Source of the DNA: Pelistega ratti
Lineage (GTDB): Bacteria; Pseudomonadota; Gammaproteobacteria; Burkholderiales; Burkholderiaceae_B
Direction of reading: 5' to 3'
NCBI RefSeq assembly: GCF_009833965.1
Contig: NZ_CP047165.1
Location: forward strand, 620,001 to 684,000
Length of the DNA stretch: 64,000 bases
The stretch's first letter is position 1. Every line of letters starts with the position of its first letter. The notes beneath the pieces are model-generated. The model saw only the letters and a program-made list of their open reading frames with translations, was not told the origin of the DNA and made no database searches. Made by a program: the position numbers and the translations under genes. This document shows positions 9,025-18,310 of the stretch, piece after piece.

Positions 9025-9227
9025 TGACAATCCTAAATTAATGCTATTTTATTGACCAAAACCTTATTTTACGAAAAAAGTTGTCTTATATGACAAAATA
9101 AGCCTACTTTCTATAGAGAAATACCGTTTTTCTCCTATTTTTAGCTATAATAACACCTTCTTTTAACTCACGACTTATGACCCTTGGTAAGTCGTCTTCT
9201 TTTTTTAATATAAAGCGGGGGATCCCA

Positions 9228-10373
9228 ATGTCTATTACCGACAAATACCTTACACCGGGCAAATCACAGCTTGCTGCTAGTGCCTATTTTGATGAAGAAG
9301 TTTTTGCACTTGAACAAGAACTTATTTTTAAAAACGCCTCTATCTATGTAGGCAATGAAAAAGCCGTTCCAGAACTTGGTGACTGGCGAACATTACCACA
9401 AGAAAATGCAGGACGTATGCTTGTACGAAATGAAAATGGCGTTGAACTTATCTCTAATGTTTGCAGACACCGACAAGCTATTATGCTAGGTGGACAAACG
9501 GGTAATGTTACAGATCACAATAATAACTACGGCAATCTTAGTCAAACAGGTGGTAATATCGTCTGTCCACTACACTGTTGGACATATGACAACCAAGGCG
9601 ATTTAATTCATGCTCCTCATTTTGAACAAAATCCCTGTTCCAACTTAAACAAATACCCTATTCAAAACTGTCATGGTTTACTCTTTGAAGGTCCTCGTAA
9701 TCCTGCAAAAGATATGGCAGCTTTTTTTAATCTCCCGAATATGGATTTTTCTGATTACGTTCTGGATCATGTGGAATACCATGAATGTAATTATAACTGG
9801 AAAACCTTTATTGAAATTTACTTAGAAGATTATCATGTTGAACCATTTCACCCCGGTTTAGGCAAGTTTGTTACCTGTTCTGACCTAAAATGGGATTTTG
9901 ATTCATGGTTTAGCATTCAACGTGTTGGTGTTCACCAAGCATTAGCTAATCCCGGCACAAAAGTGTATCAACGTTGGCATGATGAGTTACTCAAGTTCCG
10001 TGGTGGAGAAAGCCCTGATTTTGGTGCTATCTGGGGAACATACTACCCAACCCACATGATTGAAATTTACCCACATGTGTTGGTACTTTCTACCTTATAC
10101 CCTCTTGGTCCACAAAAAACGATCAATATGGTGGAATTTTATTATCCTGAAGAAATTGCTGCTTTTGAGCGTGATTTTGTAGAGGCACAACGTGCTGCCT
10201 ATATGGAAACAGCCATTGAGGATGATGAAATTGCTGAACGTATGGATGCAGGTCGTCTTGCACTGATTAACCGTAAAGACAATGAAGTCGGACCTTACCA
10301 ATCACCTATGGAAGATGGCATGGAACACTTCCACGGTTGGTATCACCGAGTCATGAGTGGTCAGAAAGATTAA
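9228..10373 (+). CDS. Rieske non-heme iron oxygenase, alpha subunit
   Basis: 381 residues from the ATG at 9228, preceded by a GGGGGA ribosome site; an upstream in-frame ATG at 9177 has no such site. The Rieske [2Fe-2S] ligands are Cys79-X-His81 and Cys113-X2-His116; 31 residues separate the two pairs instead of the usual 15-17. The mononuclear iron site is EDYHVEPFH with His203 and His208. The residue equivalent to the bridging Asp of naphthalene dioxygenase is Glu200, a feature known from carnitine/quaternary-ammonium oxygenases (CntA type). The substrate cannot be named from sequence. It needs a reductase; the ferredoxin-reductase at 51279-52328 is a possible but unlinked partner. Confidence 0.8.
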   Translation: MSITDKYLTPGKSQLAASAYFDEEVFALEQELIFKNASIYVGNEKAVPELGDWRTLPQENAGRMLVRNENGVELISNVCRHRQAIMLGGQTGNVTDHNNNYGNLSQTGGNIVCPLHCWTYDNQGDLIHAPHFEQNPCSNLNKYPIQNCHGLLFEGPRNPAKDMAAFFNLPNMDFSDYVLDHVEYHECNYNWKTFIEIYLEDYHVEPFHPGLGKFVTCSDLKWDFDSWFSIQRVGVHQALANPGTKVYQRWHDELLKFRGGESPDFGAIWGTYYPTHMIEIYPHVLVLSTLYPLGPQKTINMVEFYYPEEIAAFERDFVEAQRAAYMETAIEDDEIAERMDAGRLALINRKDNEVGPYQSPMEDGMEHFHGWYHRVMSGQKD

Positions 10374-10397
10374 TTTTATTAATCATTTTTTTAATTT

Positions 10398-10424
10398 ACC
10401 CCATCATAACATTTATGGTGGGGT
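10398..10424 (+). terminator. Terminator of the Rieske oxygenase gene
   Basis: ACCCCATCAT (10398-10407) pairs with ATGGTGGGGT (10415-10424) with one mismatch, 24 bp past the stop; the T-tract is interrupted. Confidence 0.5.
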
Positions 10425-10438
10425 TATTTATTTGAAAA

Positions 10439-10466
10439 GAGAGATAAAGAATATTCTCTATCTCTC
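10439..10466 (-). terminator. Terminator of lon
   Basis: GAGAGATA (10439-10446) pairs with TATCTCTC (10459-10466) around a self-complementary loop. On the minus strand it is followed by TTTTC. It lies 16 bp past the lon stop codon. Confidence 0.65.
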
Positions 10467-10482
10467 TTCTTATTACCTGTTT

Positions 10483-12960
10483 TTAGTGTCTTGCAGAAGG
10501 ACTTTCAATATTACCAGCAGACACATGAATAGCTTCACTCGCTAACTTGGCAATTTCTTCCTCACTTAACGGAGTGGGCATTTTTTCTAGCGCTACCTCA
10601 AGCACTTGATCAATTCGGCGAACAGGAATAATTTCAAGATTATTTTTGACATTATCAGGAATATCTACTAAATCCTTCACATTTTCATGAGGTATTAATA
10701 CAGTTTTAATACCACCACGATGTGCTGCCAATAACTTCTCTTTCAATCCACCAATTGCTAATACTTCACCTCGTAAAGTAATCTCGCCTGTCATTGCCAC
10801 ATCCGCACGAACAGGGATACCTGTAAAGGCAGAGACCAATACGGTCGTAATAGCAATCCCCGCAGAAGGACCATCTTTAGGTGTTGCACCATCAGGGACA
10901 TGAATATGAATATCTTTTTTCTCAAAAAGATTATCTACCAAGCCAAATCGGTGAGCACGTGCACGAATAACAGTACGAGCAGCTGCCATTGACTCTTTCA
11001 TCACATCGCCTAGTGAGCCTGTGTATTGGATAGCTCCTTTACCTGGAACAACAGCTACCTCAATATTTAATAAATCACCACCAACTTCTGTCCATGCTAG
11101 ACCTGTAACCTGTCCTACTTGGTTTTCTTTTTCCGCTAAGCCAAATGAGAACTTACGTACACCAAGATATTTCTCTAAGTTACGGCTATCCACTTTAACT
11201 GTTGTTGGTTTATTACTTGTACGCACTGCTGTTTTACGTGGTTTAGTGGTTTTAGTCGTTGCTGTTGCTTTAGTCACAATTTCTTTTACCACTTTACGAC
11301 AAATTTTACCAATTTCACGTTCTAATGAACGAACTCCTGCCTCACGTGTGTAATAGCGAATAATATCTAAAATAGCAGAGTCATGGACTCTTAGCTCATC
11401 TTCACTCAGACCATTATTTTTCATTTGCTTAGGTAACAAATGATCTTTGGCAATATGCAATTTTTCATCTTCGGTATAACCTGAAAGACGAATCACTTCC
11501 ATACGGTCTAATAATGCTGGAGGAATATTCAAGGTATTACTTGTTGCCACAAACATGACATCTGACAAATCATAATCTACTTCCACATAATGGTCTTGGA
11601 AAGTATGATTTTGCTCAGGGTCTAAGACTTCAAGTAATGCAGAAGCAGGATCGCCTCTGAAATCCATTCCCATCTTGTCTATTTCGTCTAATAGGAATAA
11701 GGGGTTTCGTACTCCGACCTTACTCATATTTTGCATAATCTTACCAGGCATAGCACCGATATAAGTACGGCGATGACCTCGAATTTCTGATTCATCACGC
11801 ACCCCACCTAATGCCATACGAACATATTGACGGTTGGTCGCTCGAGCAATTGATTGACCTAAAGAGGTTTTACCTACCCCTGGAGGACCAACTAAACACA
11901 AGATAGGCGCTTTCACTTTGGATACACGTTGCTGAACAGCTAAATACTCTAAAATGCGTTCTTTCACTTTTTCTAAACCATAGTGATCCGCCTCTAGGAT
12001 TTCTTCAGCATGTGATAAAGAATTATCTACTTTAGATTTTTTCTTCCATGGAATACCAACTAATGTATCCACATAATTTCGTACAACAGATGCCTCTGCT
12101 GACATTGGAGACATTAACTTGAGTTTTTTCAATTCAGATAGGGCTTTTTCTTTTGCCTCTTTAGGCATACCTATTGAATGAATTTTTTTCTCAAGTTCTT
12201 CAATATCTGCACCATCTTCACCATCACCAAGTTCTTTCTGAATGGCTTTAATTTGCTCATTCAAATAATAATCACGTTGGCTTTTTTCCATCTGTTTTTT
12301 AACACGACCTTGGATTTTACGCTCTACTTGCATAATATCCATTTCTGACTCAAGAATATCTAGCAACATTTCCATACGAGCAGAAACATCAAACAAAGCT
12401 AAAAGCTCTTGTTTTTGCTCTTGCTTGATAGATAAGTTAGCAATAATTGAGTCTGTTAGATGGCTGGCTGTCGAGATATTTTGGATTGAGGTCAAAATAT
12501 CTGAAGAAATTTTCTTGCTTGCCTTCACATATTGTTCAAATTGTGATGTTAGCATACGCATCATCGCCTGCTCATGTGCATCACCTTGTTCTTCAATCTC
12601 AACTGTTTGAACTGTGGCACTATAATATGAGTCAGTTTCTTTGACTTGCTCAATCGTAACGCGTTGTAAACCTTCTACTAAGACCTTAACTGTTCCGTCA
12701 GGTAATTTGAGTAATTGCAAAATGTTCGCTAAAACACCGACAGAGTAAATGTCATTAGGACCTGGATCATCATCATTAGGCGATTTTTGAACAACTAAAA
12801 TCACATGATGCTGTTTCTCAGACATAGCTCTCTCTAGTGCACCCACTGAACGTGGACGACCAACGAATAAAGGAAGAACCATTTGTGGAAACACCACCAC
12901 ATCCCTTAAAGGAATTAGGGGCAATTCAAGTGTTTCTTGATGTTTGCTTTTCGTCGTCAT
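10483..12960 (-). CDS. lon: ATP-dependent protease Lon (La)
   Basis: 825 residues, slightly longer than E. coli Lon. The N-terminal LAN substrate-binding domain starts LPLIPLRDVVVFP (14-25); Walker A GPPGVGKT is at 358-365, Walker B LFLLDEID at 421-428, and the catalytic dyad is Ser699 in DGPSAG and Lys742. Between the AAA+ and protease domains (about 565-590) sits a Thr/Lys-rich low-complexity insert, common as a variable linker in betaproteobacterial Lon. It degrades misfolded and regulatory proteins in the cytoplasm. Directly follows clpX with a 64-bp gap, the usual tig-clpP-clpX-lon order. Confidence 0.97.
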   Translation of the reverse strand: MTTKSKHQETLELPLIPLRDVVVFPQMVLPLFVGRPRSVGALERAMSEKQHHVILVVQKSPNDDDPGPNDIYSVGVLANILQLLKLPDGTVKVLVEGLQRVTIEQVKETDSYYSATVQTVEIEEQGDAHEQAMMRMLTSQFEQYVKASKKISSDILTSIQNISTASHLTDSIIANLSIKQEQKQELLALFDVSARMEMLLDILESEMDIMQVERKIQGRVKKQMEKSQRDYYLNEQIKAIQKELGDGEDGADIEELEKKIHSIGMPKEAKEKALSELKKLKLMSPMSAEASVVRNYVDTLVGIPWKKKSKVDNSLSHAEEILEADHYGLEKVKERILEYLAVQQRVSKVKAPILCLVGPPGVGKTSLGQSIARATNRQYVRMALGGVRDESEIRGHRRTYIGAMPGKIMQNMSKVGVRNPLFLLDEIDKMGMDFRGDPASALLEVLDPEQNHTFQDHYVEVDYDLSDVMFVATSNTLNIPPALLDRMEVIRLSGYTEDEKLHIAKDHLLPKQMKNNGLSEDELRVHDSAILDIIRYYTREAGVRSLEREIGKICRKVVKEIVTKATATTKTTKPRKTAVRTSNKPTTVKVDSRNLEKYLGVRKFSFGLAEKENQVGQVTGLAWTEVGGDLLNIEVAVVPGKGAIQYTGSLGDVMKESMAAARTVIRARAHRFGLVDNLFEKKDIHIHVPDGATPKDGPSAGIAITTVLVSAFTGIPVRADVAMTGEITLRGEVLAIGGLKEKLLAAHRGGIKTVLIPHENVKDLVDIPDNVKNNLEIIPVRRIDQVLEVALEKMPTPLSEEEIAKLASEAIHVSAGNIESPSARH

Positions 12961-13024
12961 TTAAATCCTTTGATCTATTCTTTAATAGAAAGTTAGATGG
13001 GGATAAAATACTCTATTTCAAGTT

Positions 13025-14278
13025 TTAATCACGTACTAAAATCGGCTTACCACCATCTAAAGCATCTGCATCTAAAATGACCTTTTTCACTTCTTTTTGA
13101 GAAGGTAATTCATACATGGTATCCATTAATGCCGCTTCTAGAATTGAACGTAATCCTCGCGCGCCCGTCTTACGTTTTAGGGCTTGTTTGGCAATCGCTT
13201 CTAATGCAGAAGCCGTTACTTCTAACTCAACCCCTTCCATCGCAAATAATTTTTGAAACTGTTTTAATAATGAGTTTTTAGGTTCAGTTAGAATTCTGAC
13301 TAAGGCACTTTCATCCAATTCTTCTAGGGTTGCTACCACAGGTAAACGCCCTACTAATTCGGGGATAATGCCAAATTTAATAATATCTTCTGGTTCAACC
13401 TGACTAAAGACTTCACCCACTTTTTTCTCAGTCTTACTATGAACAGTCGCTCCAAAACCAATACCTGATTTTTCAGTACGATTCTGGATAACTTTTTCAA
13501 GACCATCAAAAGCACCACCCACAATAAAAAGAATATTAGTAGTATTTACCTGAATAAACTCTTGATTAGGATGTTTACGTCCACCTTGTGGTGGTACAGC
13601 AGCAACAGTTCCTTCAATTAATTTTAAAAGAGCTTGTTGTACCCCTTCACCAGATACATCACGCGTAATGGAAGGGCCATCCGATTTACGTGCAATCTTA
13701 TCGATCTCATCAATATAGACAATAGCACGTTCTGCTTTTTGTACATCAAAATCACAATTTTGCAATAATTTTTGTACAATATTTTCTACATCTTCACCCA
13801 CATAACCCGCTTCTGTTAATGTTGTTGCATCTGCCATCACAAAAGGTACATTTAACTGACGAGCTAATGTTTGAGCAAGTAATGTTTTACCTGATCCTGT
13901 AGGCCCAATCAGTAAAATATTACTTTTACTCAGTTCAACATCATCACCCACTTCACTTGCTCTTTCTTCTGCATAACGAATACGTTTGTAATGGTTATAG
14001 ACAGCTACGGCTAAATTACGCTTAGGGGTATCTTGTCCAATCACATATTGATCTAGAAATGCTTTAATTTCGACAGGTGTTGGTAAGGCTGACTGTGCTT
14101 GCTCTGATGTCATATCACTCGCTTTATTCTCTTTCATCAAGGCTAAGCTATCATCTACACAAATATTACAAATAAATAAACCAGAAGGACCAGAAACCAA
14201 TTGTTGAACTTCTGGTTTTGTACGATTGCAAAAAGAGCAACGTTTTTCTTTTTGAGAAGAAGATGTTGTATCAATCAT
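13025..14278 (-). CDS. clpX: ATP-dependent Clp protease ATP-binding subunit ClpX
   Basis: 417 residues, normal length. The N-terminal zinc-binding domain has Cys14, Cys17, Cys37 and Cys40. Walker A GPTGSGKT is at 125-132, Walker B IVYIDEID at 186-193. It unfolds tagged substrates and feeds them to ClpP, encoded 97 bp upstream on the same strand. A hairpin in the clpP-clpX gap may attenuate read-through. Confidence 0.97.
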   Translation of the reverse strand: MIDTTSSSQKEKRCSFCNRTKPEVQQLVSGPSGLFICNICVDDSLALMKENKASDMTSEQAQSALPTPVEIKAFLDQYVIGQDTPKRNLAVAVYNHYKRIRYAEERASEVGDDVELSKSNILLIGPTGSGKTLLAQTLARQLNVPFVMADATTLTEAGYVGEDVENIVQKLLQNCDFDVQKAERAIVYIDEIDKIARKSDGPSITRDVSGEGVQQALLKLIEGTVAAVPPQGGRKHPNQEFIQVNTTNILFIVGGAFDGLEKVIQNRTEKSGIGFGATVHSKTEKKVGEVFSQVEPEDIIKFGIIPELVGRLPVVATLEELDESALVRILTEPKNSLLKQFQKLFAMEGVELEVTASALEAIAKQALKRKTGARGLRSILEAALMDTMYELPSQKEVKKVILDADALDGGKPILVRD

Positions 14279-14311
14279 ATACTTTTCTTAAAACTTATAA
14301 TCTTAAATAAA

Positions 14312-14337
14312 AGAGGTCGGCTTTAACACCGACCCTC
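14312..14337 (-). terminator. Hairpin between clpP and clpX
   Basis: GAGGTCGG (14313-14320) pairs with CCGACCCTC (14329-14337) with one bulged base; on the minus strand it is followed by CTTTTATTT. It may be a partial terminator setting the ClpP:ClpX ratio. Confidence 0.5.
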
Positions 14338-14375
14338 CGCCTAATTATTTCCTATTTTATAAGTACTACTCTATA

Positions 14376-15032
14376 CTATAGCATACTACGTTTTTCTAGG
14401 ATTTTGTCAATTAGACCAAATTTCAATGCTTCATCAGGCGCCATGAAATTGTCTCGTTCGGTATTCACTCGAATATCTTCAATGGCTTGACCGCTATGTT
14501 TAGCCATTAATTGATTAAGACGTTCACGTAAATCCAAAATCTCACGGGCTTGAATTTCGATCTCTGTCGCCTGACCACGCGCACCACCCAAAGGTTGGTG
14601 AATCATAATACGAGAATTAGGTAAGCTATAGCGTTTACCTGCTTGTCCTGCATTGAGTAAGAATGCTCCCATACTAGCAGCAAGTCCTGTACACAATGTT
14701 GATACCTCAGGCTGAATAAACTGCATCGTATCATAAATCGCTAATCCTGCATAAACGCCACCACCAGGTGAGTTAATATACAGAGAAATATCTTTTTCTG
14801 GATTTTCAGACTCTAAAAAGAGTAATTGTGCCACGATCAAGTTAGCGGATTGATCATTAACAGGACCAACCAGAAAGACGATACGTTCTTTTAGTAAGCG
14901 AGAATAAATATCATACGCACGCTCACCACGACCGGATTGTTCTACTACCATAGGCACATAGCCCAATCCTGTCGGTGTTACAGACTTACCGCCATGCATT
15001 GAAGCATAAAAATCGGTAAAACGATCCATCAT
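14376..15032 (-). CDS. clpP: ATP-dependent Clp protease proteolytic subunit
   Basis: 218 residues. The catalytic triad is visible as Ser120 (AASMG), His145 (IMIHQP) and Asp194 (ERDNFM). It forms the tetradecameric serine protease barrel. Start ATG overlaps the tig stop codon by one base (TAATG), indicating translational coupling with trigger factor. Confidence 0.97.
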   Translation of the reverse strand: MMDRFTDFYASMHGGKSVTPTGLGYVPMVVEQSGRGERAYDIYSRLLKERIVFLVGPVNDQSANLIVAQLLFLESENPEKDISLYINSPGGGVYAGLAIYDTMQFIQPEVSTLCTGLAASMGAFLLNAGQAGKRYSLPNSRIMIHQPLGGARGQATEIEIQAREILDLRERLNQLMAKHSGQAIEDIRVNTERDNFMAPDEALKFGLIDKILEKRSML

Positions 15033-16336
15033 TATACTTGTCCCATGATTTCTTTGAAATCAACTTTAGTTTCTGTTACTTTTGCTTTAGATAATACGAA
15101 CTCAACCACATTATCTTCTAAAGCAACATTTTCCATATCACTACGGCTTTGTGCATTACTTAAATAATATGCTACAACCTCTTCAGGTTTTTCGTAGTTT
15201 TGTGCAATTTCTTCAATACGCGCACGTACTTGTTCCATTGTTGGACGAAGTTTTTCTTTTTCAACCACTTCACCCACTAATAAACCTAGACGAACACGGC
15301 GCTCTGACTCGGGTTCAAATGTTTCTGCAGGAATTGGAAATTTCTCTACATCTTTCATACCACGAGCTTTAAGCTCTTCACGCGCTTGAGCAACACGAGC
15401 ATTCACATCATCTGCAATTAATGCTTTAGGAATATCAAATGTTGCTGCTTTTGCTAAGGCATCAAACACATTTGATTTAGTACGTGCCAATGCACGTGCT
15501 TTTGCTTCACGTTCAATATTTTTGAAGATTTCTTCTTTCAGTTTAGCAACATCACCTTCTGCCTGACCTAAAGATTTAGCAAATTCCGCATCCACTTCAG
15601 GTAATACTGGAGCAGCAACTTCTTTCATGGTAATGGTAAACTCTGCTGTTTTACCAGCAACATCTTTACCTTGATAATCTTCTGGGAAAGCTAATGGGAA
15701 TGTTTTTTCTTCACCTGCTTTTAAGCCTTTAGCTGCGGCTTCAAACTCAGGTAACATACGACCTTGACCAAGAACAAATGGGAAATTATCTGCCTTACCA
15801 CCAGCAAACTCAACACCATCAATTTTACCTACAAAATCTACCGTAACACGGTCTTCGTCCTGAGAAGCACGATCTACTTTTTCATAAGTAGCACGTTGTT
15901 TACGAAGAATATCTAACGTGCTATCTACTTCGGCTTGACCTACTTCAGTGGTAAAGCGAGTTGCTTCAATTGCAGTGAAATCAGGTAAAGTAATCGTTGG
16001 GAATACTTCAAATTTAGCAGTAAAAGCTAATGAGCCTTCTGCAGCACCTTCTTTAGGTTCGATAGAAGGTACACCTGCAACACGAATATCTGCTGCTTTT
16101 ACAGCATCATCAAACGCTTGACCAACTTTGCGGTTTAATACGTCATAGCGAACACTTGGCCCATGACTACGTTCAATAACAGATAAAGGGGCTTTACCTG
16201 GACGGAAACCTTGTACTTTAGCTGTGCGTGCTACACGTTGTAATTGCGTTTTTACTTCTTTTTCGATGTCTTCTAAAGACACAACTAATTCAACTTGGCG
16301 CTCTAGGCCTTCTAATGTTTCTACTGTTGGTTGCAT
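15032..16336 (-). CDS. tig: Trigger factor, ribosome-associated chaperone
   Basis: 434 residues, the typical length. The N-terminal ribosome-binding domain carries the signature GFRPGKAP near residues 44-51 (G-F-R-x-G-K-x-P); the central FKBP-like prolyl isomerase domain shows [13 protein letters not shown] (about 161-173) and [17 protein letters not shown] (about 217-233); a helical C-terminal chaperone domain follows. First gene of the tig-clpP-(clpX-lon) group. The start is ATG at 16336. Confidence 0.97.
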   Translation of the reverse strand: MQPTVETLEGLERQVELVVSLEDIEKEVKTQLQRVARTAKVQGFRPGKAPLSVIERSHGPSVRYDVLNRKVGQAFDDAVKAADIRVAGVPSIEPKEGAAEGSLAFTAKFEVFPTITLPDFTAIEATRFTTEVGQAEVDSTLDILRKQRATYEKVDRASQDEDRVTVDFVGKIDGVEFAGGKADNFPFVLGQGRMLPEFEAAAKGLKAGEEKTFPLAFPEDYQGKDVAGKTAEFTITMKEVAAPVLPEVDAEFAKSLGQAEGDVAKLKEEIFKNIEREAKARALARTKSNVFDALAKAATFDIPKALIADDVNARVAQAREELKARGMKDVEKFPIPAETFEPESERRVRLGLLVGEVVEKEKLRPTMEQVRARIEEIAQNYEKPEEVVAYYLSNAQSRSDMENVALEDNVVEFVLSKAKVTETKVDFKEIMGQV

Positions 16337-16764
16337 TTAATAACCTACTTTTTAATAACAAAGAGAAAATATGTAATCTATTATTTTACCTATAATTTCT
16401 AAAGAAATACACTATTTTGATGTTTTCCTAAAAACTTTTGATAAGAATACATTACCTTTAAGGGGATTTACTCTATTTTTCTATTTAATTTCAGTCCTCT
16501 TTTATGATTTTTTCTATATAAAATACGCTGTAAATTTTTCTTAAATTAAAAAATATCACTATTCACCAAATTTTAATAAAAATACTTTATTTTAATAACA
16601 GACTAGAAAATCTATACCTATCCACACTATCTATTGTTATCAAAAAACATCTACCCTACTCTGTTACTAAGGAGGTAAAATCTAAAAACCTTATTCCCCC
16701 TATTCTATTCAATGTCATAATTCATTGTTATAATATACCTTAACCCTATTTTTGGAGTATAAAG
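16337..16764. other. Gene-free divergent region between tig and a small membrane protein gene
   Basis: About 430 bp of AT-rich DNA with no coding or RNA gene seen. It must hold the divergent promoters of tig and of the gene at 16765, but no -35/-10 pair stands out. A perfect ribosome-site-like TAAGGAGGT at 16668-16676 has no start codon behind it. Confidence 0.5.
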
Positions 16765-17220
16765 ATGCAAGATTCTACCGAACAACAAACCCCAGAAACA
16801 CCATCAATTGAACAAGAAACTCAACATAAAGCAGAACAAAAAACCTCTCTTTTTAGTAATGGTTCTTTTGTGATTGTTTTAATAGTGCTAGGTTTATTTA
16901 TTGCCCTTATTACATGGTCCGTTAGCTTTTCAGGATTATTCTTTGGTGCAGTAGGCACACTACTTTCTGTCGCTTCATGCTGCTTTGATCATCATCATTT
17001 ACGTTTTAAATCTTCTCAAGATTTACCTAAACTAGAAGATGAAAATTGGGCTTATTTCTTAATGCGTGCTTTAGTAGGTTCTGTATTGGGAACAGCTACC
17101 GCTTTATTTGCTCTACACTCTATTGAAGCTAGTCCTTGGGCAAATATTGCCGTACTGTCAATGGCAGGAGCATTTGTATTTGATTATATTCTTTTCAAAC
17201 GTCATTGTCATAAAGACTAA
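16765..17220 (+). CDS. Small inner-membrane protein of unknown function
   Basis: 151 residues. The first 28 are hydrophilic and Glu/Gln/Thr-rich, followed by four hydrophobic segments (about 33-50, 53-71, 97-115 and 122-141). A His/Cys cluster (CCFDHHHLRF, near residues 72-81) lies in the loop after the second segment. The start is supported by GGAG 9 nt upstream, and a terminator follows, so the gene is monocistronic. No family recognised. Confidence 0.65.
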   Translation: MQDSTEQQTPETPSIEQETQHKAEQKTSLFSNGSFVIVLIVLGLFIALITWSVSFSGLFFGAVGTLLSVASCCFDHHHLRFKSSQDLPKLEDENWAYFLMRALVGSVLGTATALFALHSIEASPWANIAVLSMAGAFVFDYILFKRHCHKD

Positions 17221-17242
17221 TGCTATACAATTGCGAAGACTA

Positions 17243-17270
17243 AAAAAACGGAGAATATTCTCCGTTTTTT
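17243..17270 (+). terminator. Intrinsic terminator after the small membrane protein gene
   Basis: AAAAAACGGAGAA pairs with TTCTCCGTTTTTT with almost no loop and a T-tract, 22 bp past the stop. Confidence 0.85.
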
Positions 17271-17309
17271 TATACTCTTTTAATTTTAAAATAAAAGAGT
17301 AATAATTTA

Positions 17310-17352
17310 ATTAATAAGTTGATAATATACGATATGCAGTATTGCACTTCAA
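17310..17352 (+). repeat. Left copy of direct repeat flanking TA module 1
   Basis: Begins ATTAATAAGTTGATAATATA and ends GCTTCAA-like; an imperfect copy with a 5-bp deletion is at 18240-18277. The two copies bracket the toxin-antitoxin genes and nothing else. Confidence 0.7.
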
Positions 17353-17468
17353 CTTTAAATTTTTCTCCTAATAAACATTATCATTTCTATAAAATTCAAT
17401 TAGAAATTTTATAAAGTAATATCTAAAAATTTTTCACTCAATTTGACAAATAAAAAAACAAAATTAAA

Positions 17469-17497
17469 TTGATTATTTGTATTCTATCGAATACAAT
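17469..17497 (+). promoter_or_regulatory. Promoter of TA module 1
   Basis: -35 TTGATT (17469-17474), 17-bp spacer, -10 TACAAT (17492-17497), 27 bp before the toxin start. The operator palindrome below covers most of the spacer and the -10. Confidence 0.65.
17477..17496. promoter_or_regulatory. Palindromic operator of TA module 1
   Basis: TTGTATTC (17477-17484) and GAATACAA (17489-17496) form a perfect 8+8 inverted repeat with a 4-bp centre, overlapping the -10. TA modules are normally autorepressed by the HTH antitoxin, so this is the likely binding site. Confidence 0.6.
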
Positions 17498-17523
17498 TAG
17501 ACTAATGATATAGGAATTTTGTC

Positions 17524-17820
17524 ATGTTCAAGGTTATACAACACCCCGAGTTTAGTAAGTGGTTAAATAGTATTAAAGACACAGTAACTAAGATTAGATT
17601 AAAAAAGCGACTAGATAAAGCTCAGCGCGGTAATTTAGGTGATGTAAAAGCTGTAGGGGAAGGAGTTTATGAAATGCGTGAATTTTTTGGATCGGGGTGG
17701 CGTATGTATTATATAAAAAGAGATGATGTATTAATTATTATGCTTGGTGGTGGTGATAAAAATACACAATCTAAAGATATTCAAAATGCGATAGAACTTT
17801 CAAAACTTTTAGGAGATTAA
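17524..17820 (+). CDS. RelE/ParE-superfamily toxin, HI1419-type, of TA module 1
   Basis: 98 residues. It matches the short 'addiction module killer' family: F--WL--IKD near the start, KRLD-A--GNLGDVK (about 28-43), the GVYEMR-FFGSGWRMYY core (about 47-62) and GGGDK-TQ-KDI (75-85). Members are typically ribosome-dependent mRNA nucleases or related toxins; the target here is untested. Antitoxin gene follows after 2 bp. Unlike classical parDE or relBE order, the toxin comes first, as in higBA-like modules. About 30-35% identical by eye to the toxin at 31108. Confidence 0.85.
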   Translation: MFKVIQHPEFSKWLNSIKDTVTKIRLKKRLDKAQRGNLGDVKAVGEGVYEMREFFGSGWRMYYIKRDDVLIIMLGGGDKNTQSKDIQNAIELSKLLGD

Positions 17821-17822
17821 TT

Positions 17823-18143
17823 ATGATAATTAATGGTATAGAATTTAAACCCTTTGATATGGCAGAAGAGCTTCAAACAGAAGAAGACATTCAGGTTTAT
17901 ATTAATTTAGTGATGGAAGAAGACGATCCAGCAGAATTAGCTCATGCCTTAGGAGTAATTGCTAAAGCAAGAGGAATGACACAAATAGCAAAGCAGGCGG
18001 GAATAGGTAGAGAATCACTTTATAAAGCATTAAGAGAAGGAGCTAACCCACGTTATGGGACTATAGCAAAAGTATTAGGTGCTTTAGGATTAAAGCTAGT
18101 TGCTGTTCCTGCTAATAATACACATCAAGAGTCATTAAGTTAA
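17823..18143 (+). CDS. HTH antitoxin, HI1420-type, of TA module 1
   Basis: 106 residues, ribosome site GGAG overlapping the toxin end. The N-terminal half carries F-MAEELQTEEDIQ-Y and ALGVIAKARGMTQIAK; the HTH is roughly residues 53-85 with the family hallmark GIGRESLYKALREGANPRYG. It should neutralise the toxin and repress the operon through the palindrome at 17477. Paralogous to the antitoxin at 31409. Confidence 0.85.
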   Translation: MIINGIEFKPFDMAEELQTEEDIQVYINLVMEEDDPAELAHALGVIAKARGMTQIAKQAGIGRESLYKALREGANPRYGTIAKVLGALGLKLVAVPANNTHQESLS

Positions 18144-18150
18144 TTAATAC

Positions 18151-18215
18151 CCCTTCCTAAAAGACAAAGTTTTACAGCACTAACTGATAACTTATTTTAT
18201 GAATTAGGAAGGGAA
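18151..18215 (+). repeat. Inverted repeat just after TA module 1
   Basis: CCCTTCCTAA (18151-18160) and TTAGGAAGGG (18206-18215) are perfectly complementary with a 45-nt loop. It could be a long-loop terminator or a vestigial mobile end. Confidence 0.5.
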
Positions 18216-18239
18216 GATAATTCATTGGAAATTACAATA

Positions 18240-18277
18240 ATTAATAAGTTGATAATATATACAATATTACGCTTCAA
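18240..18277 (+). repeat. Right copy of direct repeat flanking TA module 1
   Basis: Shares the 20-bp core ATTAATAAGTTGATAATATA and an imperfect downstream part with the copy at 17310-17352, about 930 bp away. Confidence 0.7.
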
Positions 18278-18310
18278 TAATCAACTCCTATATAACCAAT
18301 TTAGAATACC

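Noticed and set aside
16668..16676. Perfect ribosome-binding-like TAAGGAGGT upstream of the small membrane protein gene
   Set aside because: No ATG, GTG or TTG with an open frame follows within a usable distance; the next gene starts about 90 bp later with its own site.
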